Shown here piece after piece: positions 27,133 through 35,089 of a DNA stretch of 64,000 nt. The DNA lies in assembly GCA_036656795.1 (NCBI GenBank), contig JAVXHR010000005.1:1-64000 (forward strand). Reading direction: 5' to 3'. The DNA is from CAUPWF01 sp036656795 (lineage in GTDB: Bacteria > Bacillota > Clostridia > Lachnospirales > Lachnospiraceae). The notes beneath the pieces were generated by a model. That model did not search any database. It was not told the DNA's origin and worked only from the letters and a program-made list of their open reading frames with translations. The translations under genes and the position numbers were made by a program. The first letter of the stretch is position 1. Every line of letters starts with the position of its first letter.

Positions 27133-29505
27133 ATGTACCAAGTAAGGAAAAGAGACGGAAAAATTGCGGAATTTGATTTATCTAAGATAAGTCATGCTAT
27201 CTCACAAGCATTTGAAGCACAGGAAAAACAGTACCATCCCAATATTATTGATTTATTGGCACTTAAGGTAACTGCAGATTTTGAACCAAAGATAAAAGAG
27301 GATTTGGTTCAAGTTGAAGATGTTCAGGACAGTGTAGAAGAAGTGCTGGTACAAGCAGGATATGCAGACGTTGCAAAAGGATATATTCTTTATAGAAAGC
27401 AACGAGAAAAGATTCGTAATATGAAGTCTACAGTATTGGATTACAAGGAGATTGTAGATAGTTACGTAAAGGTTACAGATTGGAGAGTGAAAGAGAATTC
27501 TACCGTTACTTATTCAGTAGGTGGATTGATTTTAAGTAATTCAGGGGCAATTACAGCTAATTATTGGCTATCGGAGATTTATGACGAAGAGATTGGAAAT
27601 GCTCATCGCAATGCAGACATTCATATTCACGATTTGTCCATGTTAACCGGCTATTGTGCAGGCTGGTCTTTAAAACAACTGATTCAAGAGGGACTTGGGG
27701 GAATTCCGGGAAAGATTACATCCGCACCGGCGAAGCACCTGGCACCGTTATGCAATCAGATGGTAAACTTTCTTGGAATTATGCAAAATGAATGGGCGGG
27801 AGCACAAGCATTTTCATCATTTGATACGTATCTGGCACCATTTGTAAAAGTAGATAATCTAGGTTATCCAGAAGTGAAAAAATGTATTGAATCTTTTATA
27901 TATGGTGTGAATACGCCAAGTAGATGGGGAACACAGGCACCATTTTCCAATATTACCCTGGACTGGACGGTACCGAATGATCTTGCAGAATTGCCGGCCA
28001 TTGTGGGTGGTAAAGATATGGACTTTAAATATAAAGACTGTAAAAAAGAAATGGATATGGTTAATAAGGCATTTATTGAGATTATGATTGAAGGAGATGC
28101 AAACGGACGTGGGTTCCAATACCCAATTCCAACGTACTCTATTACCCGTGATTTTGATTGGTCTGATACCGAGAACAATCGTTTATTGTTTGAAATGACT
28201 GCAAAATATGGGACACCTTACTTTTCAAATTTTATTAACAGTGAGATGGAACCAAGTGATGTGCGAAGCATGTGCTGTAGATTAAGATTAGATCTGCGCG
28301 AATTACGAAAAAAATCCGGTGGGTTCTTTGGAAGTGGTGAAAGCACAGGTTCTGTAGGTGTTGTAACCATTAATCTTCCAAAGATTGCGTACTTAGCACA
28401 TGATGAAGCGGAATTTTATAAACGTTTAGATCGGATGATGGATATTTCGGCACGTTCATTGCATATTAAACGAGAGATTATCTCTAAATTATTAGAAGAG
28501 GGATTATATCCTTATACAAGACGATATTTGGGATCATTTGACAGTCATTTTTCAACCATTGGGTTGATTGGAATGAATGAAGCTGGCCTGAATGCATGTT
28601 GGATTGGTGAAGATATGACTCACGAAAAGACACAGGAATTCTCGAAAAATGTGTTGAATCATATGAGGGAACGTTTATCAGATTATCAGGAAGAATATGG
28701 AGATCTTTATAATCTAGAAGCAACTCCGGCAGAATCAACTACGTATCGTTTGGCAAAACATGATGTGGCTCAGTTCCCAGATATTATTACTGCAGCAGAA
28801 GATTGTGGTACTCCTTATTATACGAACAGTTCACATCTTCCAGTTGGATATACAGAAGACATCTTTGAAGCACTTGATATTCAAGATGAGATGCAGACAC
28901 TTTATACATCAGGGACTGTATTTCATGCCTTTTTGGGGGAGAAACTTCCAGATTGGAAAGCAGCAGCATCTTTAGTAAGAAAGATTGCAGAAAATTATAA
29001 ATTGCCTTATTATACAATGTCACCTACATATTCAATCTGTAAAGATCATGGTTATCTTTCGGGAGAACAATATACGTGTCCGGAATGTGGTGGTGTAACA
29101 GAAGTTTATAGTCGTATCACCGGATATTATCGACCGGTACAAAACTGGAATGATGGAAAGGCTCAAGAATTTAAGGAACGGAAACTATACAATATTCCTA
29201 ATTCTAAGTTGCATGTAAAGCATGTTGTGGATTCAAAAGAGTCTGTAAAGAACCAAAAATCAACGGAAATGGTGCAACCAAAGACATTATTGTTTACAAC
29301 AAAGACATGTCCAAACTGTAAGATAGCAAGAGGAATGTTGGAGCAAGCACAGATTCCTTTTGAAGTCGTAGATGCGGAGGAACAAACAGAGTTGGTGAGC
29401 AAATATGATATTAAGCAAGCACCTACCCTAGTTGTTATTAATGAAGTGGGAGTTGAGAAACTTTCCAATGCGTCTAATATAAGAAAATATGTAGAAATGA
29501 AATAG
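27133..29505 (+). CDS. nrdD: Anaerobic ribonucleoside-triphosphate reductase with fused C-terminal redoxin domain
   Basis: 790 residues. Order: ATP-cone (about 1-90), class III reductase barrel, Zn-binding cysteines including CPEC near 650, glycyl radical loop RITGYYR with G664, then a linker and a thioredoxin/glutaredoxin-like domain (about 712-790) with C726-P-N-C729 and the cis-Pro region KQAPTLVV. It reduces NTPs to dNTPs without oxygen. Start at the ATG at 27133; an in-frame GTG at 27097 is less well placed. The fused redoxin plus trxB immediately downstream suggest NADPH-driven reduction rather than formate. That is inference from the NrdD2-type enzymes that use thioredoxin. Confidence 0.93.
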   Translation: MYQVRKRDGKIAEFDLSKISHAISQAFEAQEKQYHPNIIDLLALKVTADFEPKIKEDLVQVEDVQDSVEEVLVQAGYADVAKGYILYRKQREKIRNMKSTVLDYKEIVDSYVKVTDWRVKENSTVTYSVGGLILSNSGAITANYWLSEIYDEEIGNAHRNADIHIHDLSMLTGYCAGWSLKQLIQEGLGGIPGKITSAPAKHLAPLCNQMVNFLGIMQNEWAGAQAFSSFDTYLAPFVKVDNLGYPEVKKCIESFIYGVNTPSRWGTQAPFSNITLDWTVPNDLAELPAIVGGKDMDFKYKDCKKEMDMVNKAFIEIMIEGDANGRGFQYPIPTYSITRDFDWSDTENNRLLFEMTAKYGTPYFSNFINSEMEPSDVRSMCCRLRLDLRELRKKSGGFFGSGESTGSVGVVTINLPKIAYLAHDEAEFYKRLDRMMDISARSLHIKREIISKLLEEGLYPYTRRYLGSFDSHFSTIGLIGMNEAGLNACWIGEDMTHEKTQEFSKNVLNHMRERLSDYQEEYGDLYNLEATPAESTTYRLAKHDVAQFPDIITAAEDCGTPYYTNSSHLPVGYTEDIFEALDIQDEMQTLYTSGTVFHAFLGEKLPDWKAAASLVRKIAENYKLPYYTMSPTYSICKDHGYLSGEQYTCPECGGVTEVYSRITGYYRPVQNWNDGKAQEFKERKLYNIPNSKLHVKHVVDSKESVKNQKSTEMVQPKTLLFTTKTCPNCKIARGMLEQAQIPFEVVDAEEQTELVSKYDIKQAPTLVVINEVGVEKLSNASNIRKYVEMK

Positions 29506-29526
29506 CATGAAATAGGAGGCAGTCCA

Positions 29527-30444
29527 ATGCATGATATAATAATCATTGGTGCAGGCACAGCAGGAATGACAGCGGCAATCTATGGATTACGTGCAGGAAA
29601 AAGTGTATTACTTATTGAGGCTGAAAACTTCGGTGGGCAGATCACATTCTCACCACAGATAGAGAATTATCCGGGAATTGCTAAGATTAGTGGCGATGAA
29701 TTTGCGACAAACCTGTTAGAACAAGCTGTTGCACTAGGAGCAGATACAATATTAGAACAAGTGACAGAAGTGAGACCGGAAAGCGTGCAAAAAGTAGTGG
29801 TTACAAAAGAAAAAGAGTATCCTTGTAAAAGTATTATTATTGCAACGGGAGTAAAACATCGTCATCTCGGTCTAAAGAGAGAGGCGGAGTTAGCTGGTGC
29901 AGGGGTGTCTTATTGTGCAATCTGTGATGGACCATTTTTTAAAGGAAGGAAAGTCGCAGTTGTTGGCGGTGGAAATACGGCATTAGAAGATGCTATGTTA
30001 TTATCTAATACATGTGAAGAAGTATTTTTGATCCATAGAAGAGATACATTTAGAGGAGATAACCATCTGATACAGCGTTTACAACGAAAAGAAAATGTGA
30101 CGGTCATCTTAGATACAGTCATTAAAGGGTTACAAGGAACTGATAGCTTAGAGATGATTGAATTATTAAACAAAAAAGACGGTGAGACGACAGTATTACC
30201 AGTGGAAGGGTTGTTTGTTGCAATTGGACAAGTACCAAATAATGAGATGTTTGCAGAAGTTGTGAAATTAAATGAAGATGGATATGTACTGGCAGCGGAA
30301 GATTGTATGACATCAGGTCGTGGAATATATGTGGCGGGCGATTGTCGTACGAAAGAAGTAAGACAACTGACCACGGCAGCGGCAGATGGTGCAGTGGCGG
30401 CATTAGCTGCGTGCACGTATATTGATCAATATACAACAGGATAA
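29527..30444 (+). CDS. trxB: Thioredoxin reductase
   Basis: 305-residue flavoprotein. FAD motif GAGTAGMTAA at the N-terminus, redox-active C130-A-I-C133, NAD(P)H motif GGGNTALEDA, and a C-terminal FAD motif GRGIYVAGD. It lies 21 nt after nrdD, so it is likely the electron source for the redoxin domain of NrdD as well as for free thioredoxins. Confidence 0.94.
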   Translation: MHDIIIIGAGTAGMTAAIYGLRAGKSVLLIEAENFGGQITFSPQIENYPGIAKISGDEFATNLLEQAVALGADTILEQVTEVRPESVQKVVVTKEKEYPCKSIIIATGVKHRHLGLKREAELAGAGVSYCAICDGPFFKGRKVAVVGGGNTALEDAMLLSNTCEEVFLIHRRDTFRGDNHLIQRLQRKENVTVILDTVIKGLQGTDSLEMIELLNKKDGETTVLPVEGLFVAIGQVPNNEMFAEVVKLNEDGYVLAAEDCMTSGRGIYVAGDCRTKEVRQLTTAAADGAVAALAACTYIDQYTTG

Positions 30445-30470
30445 GAAGTTATAGGGTAGAGGAAAGCAAA

Positions 30471-30514
30471 AAAAGAGGGTGTATTCTGATGAACTAGCAG
30501 AATGCATCCTCTTT
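30471..30514. terminator. Bidirectional intrinsic terminator
   Basis: aaaagagggtgtattctg (30471-30488) pairs with cagaatgcatcctcttt (30498-30514), almost perfect, 9-nt loop. It separates the convergent trxB and nagA genes. Confidence 0.85.
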
Positions 30515-30518
30515 AAAA

Positions 30519-31634
30519 TTAACCTTCGTTTATGATAATCCGTTTTGTGTTCAATTCTTTATCAAGTAATACGACATTTGCTATTTTCCCAATTGCAATA
30601 CTCCCATAGTCTTTTTCAATTCCAATGACTTTTGCAGGGTTTATGGTGGTGCAGGCAACTGCATATTCTAGAGGGATACCCATTTGCATAACAGCTACAC
30701 GCAGGCAATCCATTAGATTGGTAGCTGAACCGGCCAGTGCCCCATCTGATGTTAGTGTTGCACGATTTCCAATGACATCCACATCTTGCCCACCTAAGGA
30801 ATAGCGTCCGTTCGGCATTCCGGTAGCACACATGCTATCGCTAATCATAACGATACGTTCAGGGCCAAACATATCAAAAGTTGTACGTACTACAGAGGGA
30901 TGAATATGAATTCCATCACATATTAATTCTACCATACATTGCTTACTGTCATGGGCGGCACCGATGACACCGGGTGCTCGATGGGTAAAAGGCAACATGG
31001 CGTTATAAAGGTGTGTTGCATGTTTTGCTCCGGTATCATAAGCAAGTTTTGCAGTGTCATAATTGGCAGCGGTATGCGCAAGAGATACAACAACTTCATC
31101 TTTAACGGCTTGGATAAACTCCATTGCGCCCGGTTCTTCAGGTGCAATATCTACTAATTTAATCAGACCGTTTGCATGTTGCTGTAGTCGGTGAAAGAGT
31201 GTAACATCACAAGGAATAATGAATTCCGCAGCTTGGGCTCCTTTTTTTTCGGGACTGATAAATGGACCTTCCATATTAATCCCCATTAAGGCAGCATGCT
31301 TTGGCTGTTGTGTATACTGAGCGGCGGACTTCATAATGCGTACAAGTGTGGGCTCTGGAAGTGTCATGGTGGCAGGGGCAATTGCGCCCACACCGATGGA
31401 TGCTTCATATGCGGCGATATGCTCAATGGCTTCAGGTGTTCCATCACAGAAATCATCACCCATACACCCATGAAAATGAATATCTACAAGAGCAGGAATG
31501 GCATAACAACCTTCGCCGTCGATTACCTGCGAGGTATCTGAACTATGGTTAACAAATCGACCATTTTCAATATAGATATCATGGGAAGTGAATTGCAAGT
31601 CTTCTCCGAATACAGTTACATTTTTAATAATCAT
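30519..31634 (-). CDS. nagA: N-acetylglucosamine-6-phosphate deacetylase
   Basis: 371-residue amidohydrolase. Metal motif DIHFHGCMGDDF, the glutamate of NMEGPFISPEKKGA, and the LAHTAANYD, THLYNAM and ICDGIHIHP motifs match NagA. It releases acetate from GlcNAc-6-P to give glucosamine-6-P, the substrate of NagB. It lies 67 nt downstream of nagB in one operon. Confidence 0.95.
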   Translation of the reverse strand: MIIKNVTVFGEDLQFTSHDIYIENGRFVNHSSDTSQVIDGEGCYAIPALVDIHFHGCMGDDFCDGTPEAIEHIAAYEASIGVGAIAPATMTLPEPTLVRIMKSAAQYTQQPKHAALMGINMEGPFISPEKKGAQAAEFIIPCDVTLFHRLQQHANGLIKLVDIAPEEPGAMEFIQAVKDEVVVSLAHTAANYDTAKLAYDTGAKHATHLYNAMLPFTHRAPGVIGAAHDSKQCMVELICDGIHIHPSVVRTTFDMFGPERIVMISDSMCATGMPNGRYSLGGQDVDVIGNRATLTSDGALAGSATNLMDCLRVAVMQMGIPLEYAVACTTINPAKVIGIEKDYGSIAIGKIANVVLLDKELNTKRIIINEG

Positions 31635-31701
31635 AAGTGCCTCCTTATAAAGACAGGCGAGTTACTTTGATAAGTACTCGCCTTGATTAATTATTGTTTT
31701 A

Positions 31702-32436
31702 TTATTTGGTAGGAATCTTCGATAATGCAGCAGCATCTGCAACTAATGTTACATTGTTGTGTAATTGCAAGATAGAAGCGGGAACACGAGGTGTTACAGG
31801 ACCAAAGAAAGCATCTCTTATAATGTCTGCTTTATCTTCTCCACTTGCTACAATCAAAATCCTCTTTGCTTGCATAATTGTCTTAATGCCCATGGTATAA
31901 GCTTGGCGTGGAACATCAGCAGCGGAAGCGAAGAAACGTTTATTCGCTTCGATAGTACTTTCTTGTAAGTCTACACAGTTGGTGTCTTTTGCAAATGCAT
32001 CAGCAGGTTCATTAAACCCAATATGTCCGTTATGCCCAAGTCCTAGTAATTGTAAGTCTGCATAGCCAAGAGATGCAATGAGTGCCTCATATCGTGCACA
32101 TTCCTCAGTGGCATTTTCTTTAGTACCATCAGGAAGATTTGTATTTGCCACATCAATATTTACATGATCAAAAAGATTATCATGCATAAAATAATAATAA
32201 CTTTGGTCATTTTCCTTAGGAAGACCTTTATATTCATCTAGATTTACAGAACGTACATTGGAAAAATCAAGATCACCATTCTCGTAACCCTTCACTAATT
32301 CCTTGTAAGTTCCAATTGGCGTAGAACCTGTAGCTAAACCAAGTACACAGTGTGGATTCATAATAATCTGTGCAGAGATAATATTTGCTGCTTTTCTACT
32401 CATGTCGTTATAGTTTTTTGTTTTAATAATTTGCAT
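31702..32436 (-). CDS. nagB: Glucosamine-6-phosphate deaminase
   Basis: 244 residues. LGLATGSTPIGTYKELV binds the sugar phosphate; NLDEYKGL and GLGHNGHIGFNEP are hallmark motifs. It converts glucosamine-6-P to fructose-6-P and ammonia. First gene of nagBA. No GntR/NagR regulator is nearby, but the 5' region carries nested dyads. Confidence 0.95.
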   Translation of the reverse strand: MQIIKTKNYNDMSRKAANIISAQIIMNPHCVLGLATGSTPIGTYKELVKGYENGDLDFSNVRSVNLDEYKGLPKENDQSYYYFMHDNLFDHVNIDVANTNLPDGTKENATEECARYEALIASLGYADLQLLGLGHNGHIGFNEPADAFAKDTNCVDLQESTIEANKRFFASAADVPRQAYTMGIKTIMQAKRILIVASGEDKADIIRDAFFGPVTPRVPASILQLHNNVTLVADAAALSKIPTK

Positions 32437-32493
32437 ATTGTATGCTCCCTTCGTAATTAGAACACTGTTGCTGTTCTATGCGTTTGGTTTCTG

Positions 32494-32567
32494 ATACCTT
32501 ATAAAAATTATGGACAAGCGCACTCCCTACGTTTGATATAAATTGTCCATACGTAAGGTATATCAAA
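32494..32567 (-). promoter_or_regulatory. Nested inverted repeats upstream of nagBA
   Basis: Two overlapping dyads. One pairs ATGGACAA (32510-32517) with TTGTCCAT (32543-32550), extended by ATACCTT (32494-32500) with AAGGTAT (32555-32561). The other pairs tttgatata (32532-32540) with tatatcaaa (32559-32567). They interlock, so in RNA they would form either alternative hairpins or a pseudoknot; as DNA they could be operator sites next to the promoter. Confidence 0.5.
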
Positions 32568-32585
32568 TCTAAAGAGATATGTAAA
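32557..32585 (-). promoter_or_regulatory. Possible promoter of nagBA
   Basis: Minus strand: TTTACA (32585-32580), 17-bp spacer, TATACC (32562-32557). Predicted start near 32550 would give a leader of about 114 nt. An alternative TTGATA/TTTATA pair lies about 20 bp downstream. Confidence 0.45.
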
Positions 32586-32661
32586 GTTAATTTTTGTGAT
32601 TTTTTTGTGATTTTTGTTGCAATTTTAAATATACAATTATAAAAAACCTACGATTGTACTA

Positions 32662-32690
32662 TTGCGTTGTGAATCGTAATTTCATATACT
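32662..32690 (+). promoter_or_regulatory. Promoter of the GH112 phosphorylase gene
   Basis: TTGCGT (32662-32667), 17-bp spacer, TATACT (32685-32690). The transcript would begin inside palindrome copy C. Confidence 0.6.
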
Positions 32691-32752
32691 AAAGGGACAG
32701 GGAGTTTTTCATCTGGGACGGGGTATTTTTCAAAAATACCCCGTCCCAGATG
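32689..32752 (+). repeat. 64-nt dispersed palindromic element, copy C
   Basis: Diverged third arm (32689-32709, with GGGACAGGG), then a perfect 21-bp inverted repeat (32710-32730 and 32732-32752) around one C. Same layout and orientation as copy D. It fills most of the 5' leader of the phosphorylase gene. Confidence 0.85.
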
Positions 32753-32790
32753 AACCCGGAAACTAAGACAATATCAAAGGAGGAATTAAG

Positions 32791-34953
32791 ATGTCAAAAA
32801 CGAAAGGACGAGTAACGCTTCCGAGTGAATCTGATTTTTTAGAAGAAACAAAAGAAATGCTGGAAAGATGGGGAGCAGATGCGTTGCGAGACAGTGATGG
32901 AACGAAGTTAGATGATGATATTAAGGCTTTAGATGCTAAGATATATACTACTTATTTTGTGTCAAGAGCACATAATGAGTTTGCAAAGGAACATATGGAT
33001 GAATGTCAGCAAATGCTATTGATGTCCAAGCATAATCTGGCAATTGAGGAGACAGTGAACATTCATTTTTTGGATGGATATTATAAAGAGCAAGTAGTTG
33101 CAGATTATGTACATGAACCTAGAAAATGGTGGGAAGTTATTGACCGTACAACAGGGGAAGTTGTGCCTGTATCACAATGGACTGTAAATCAAAAGGAAGA
33201 TGTGGTTGTCCTTACGGATGCAAAGAAATTCCATGAATATACGGTTTCTTTTTTTGTGTATGCGATTTGGGATCCAACACAGATGTATAATCATATTACC
33301 AATCAATGGGGGGATAAGCCACATGATATTCCGTTTGATGTTAGACAAGTAAATTCAGGAACTTATGCAAAAGAGTATCTGACCCAATGGCTACGTGAGA
33401 ATCCGGCAACAGATGTGGTTCGTTTTACCACTTTTTTCTACCATTTCACCCTGGTGTTTAATGATCAGGCAAAGGAGAAATTTGTTGATTGGTTTGGGTA
33501 TGGTGCTACGGTATCAATTAAAGCTCTGGAAGAGTTTGAACAAGCGTATGGATATGCACTTTGTCCAGAGGATATTGTGGACAATGGCTATTATAATACG
33601 TCATTTCGTGTGCCAACAAAAGCATACAGAGATTATATGGAATTTATCCAGATGTTTGTGGCAAAGAAAGCAAAAGAATTGGTAGAGATTGTTCATGATG
33701 CAGGTCGCGAAGCTATGATGTTTTTAGGAGATAACTGGATTGGAACTGAGCCATATGGAGAACATTTTCAAGAAATAGGATTAGATGCAGTTGTGGGGAG
33801 TGTAGGTGGTGGTGCAACACTTCGGCTGATATCGGATATTCCTCATGTGAAATATACAGAGGGAAGATTTTTACCTTACTTTTTTCCAGATACGTTTTAT
33901 GAGGGAAATGATCCATGTGAAGAAGCTATTGAAAATTGGTTAAGCGCACGTCGTGCAATCATGAGAAGTCCGGTGGATCGTATTGGATATGGTGGATATC
34001 TAAGTCTTGCCTATAAGTTCCCTAAATTTGTGGATTATATAGAGGCAGTAACGGATGAATTTCGACTTATCTATGACAATGTGAAAGGAGTTAAGCCTTA
34101 TAATGGTTTGAAAGTTGCAATTCTAAATTCATGGGGGAAACTTCGTTCATGGCAGACTTATATGGTTGCACATGCATTATGGTATCAACAGACGTATTCT
34201 TATTTTGGTATGTTAGAGTCTCTAAGTGGTGCCAGTGTAGATGTTAGCTTTATAAGTTTTGATGATATTCGTACACATGGAATTCCAGAGGATATTGATG
34301 TCATCATTAATGCGGGTGATGCAGGAACCGCATTCTCAGGTGGGGATGAATGGCTGGATGTGGAACTGGTAACAACCTTGCGTGAATGGATCTATAATGG
34401 TGGGGGATTTGTAGGGGTAGGAGAACCAACAGCAGTGCATCATGGTGGACGCTTCTTTCAATTAGCAGATGCGCTGGGAGTGGATAAAGAATTAGGTTAT
34501 ACATTATCCACTGATAAATACTTTAAAACAGCAGTAGACACTCATTTTATTACAGAAGATAGAACGGCCGCTTATGAATTTGGGGAAAGTATGAAGAATG
34601 TTTATGCACTTTCCGCAGAGACGAAGATATTGGAGTATTCCAATCATGAAGTCCATATTGCTACAAATGCATATGGAGAAGGAAATTGTGTCTACATTGC
34701 AGGGCTTCCATATAGCTATGAAAATACTCGATTACTGATGCGAAGTCTTTATTATGCGGCATCAAAAGAATCGCAATTTAAAATATGGTATGCAGATAAT
34801 TTGAATTGTGAAGTACATGCATATCCGGAGACTGGTAAATATGCAATTTTAAATAACTCCAATATGGAACAAACAACAAAATTCTATGATGGTCAAGGAC
34901 GATGTGAAGAACTAATTATGAAACCATGTGAAATCCGTTGGTGTACCATATAG
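32791..34953 (+). CDS. gnpA: 1,3-beta-galactosyl-N-acetylhexosamine phosphorylase (GH112)
   Basis: 720 residues, the length of GH112 galacto-N-biose/lacto-N-biose I phosphorylases (also called LnpA). The barrel carries RFTTFFYHFTLVFND and MFLGDNWIGTEPYGE, and the middle and C-terminal domains follow (VGVGEPTAVHHGGRFFQLAD). It phosphorolyses Gal-beta-1,3-GalNAc or -GlcNAc to Gal-1-P and the free hexosamine. Placed next to divergent nagBA, it suggests use of mucin or milk glycan disaccharides. No dedicated importer is in the window, so uptake must be encoded elsewhere. A GGAGG site precedes the ATG. Confidence 0.9.
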   Translation: MSKTKGRVTLPSESDFLEETKEMLERWGADALRDSDGTKLDDDIKALDAKIYTTYFVSRAHNEFAKEHMDECQQMLLMSKHNLAIEETVNIHFLDGYYKEQVVADYVHEPRKWWEVIDRTTGEVVPVSQWTVNQKEDVVVLTDAKKFHEYTVSFFVYAIWDPTQMYNHITNQWGDKPHDIPFDVRQVNSGTYAKEYLTQWLRENPATDVVRFTTFFYHFTLVFNDQAKEKFVDWFGYGATVSIKALEEFEQAYGYALCPEDIVDNGYYNTSFRVPTKAYRDYMEFIQMFVAKKAKELVEIVHDAGREAMMFLGDNWIGTEPYGEHFQEIGLDAVVGSVGGGATLRLISDIPHVKYTEGRFLPYFFPDTFYEGNDPCEEAIENWLSARRAIMRSPVDRIGYGGYLSLAYKFPKFVDYIEAVTDEFRLIYDNVKGVKPYNGLKVAILNSWGKLRSWQTYMVAHALWYQQTYSYFGMLESLSGASVDVSFISFDDIRTHGIPEDIDVIINAGDAGTAFSGGDEWLDVELVTTLREWIYNGGGFVGVGEPTAVHHGGRFFQLADALGVDKELGYTLSTDKYFKTAVDTHFITEDRTAAYEFGESMKNVYALSAETKILEYSNHEVHIATNAYGEGNCVYIAGLPYSYENTRLLMRSLYYAASKESQFKIWYADNLNCEVHAYPETGKYAILNNSNMEQTTKFYDGQGRCEELIMKPCEIRWCTI

Positions 34954-35013
34954 CATGTGAAAGGGTTACATCATATACGGTTACCCCAAATCACATTATT
35001 TACACAGAATGTA

Positions 35014-35041
35014 TTGACAATATATACCATATATATATACT
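35014..35041 (+). promoter_or_regulatory. SigA-type promoter of the BceBA-like pair
   Basis: TTGACA (35014-35019), 16-bp AT-rich spacer, TATACT (35036-35041). Confidence 0.7.
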
Positions 35042-35089
35042 TTAATTAAGAATTATATATATAAAGTTTAGAAAAAATGAGGAATTCAC

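Noticed and set aside
29163..29558. Long antisense ORF opposite the nrdD 3' end (131 codons)
   Set aside because: No ribosome binding site or recognisable protein; it is a frame shadow of nrdD, as are other overlapping long frames such as those opposite trxB and prdC.
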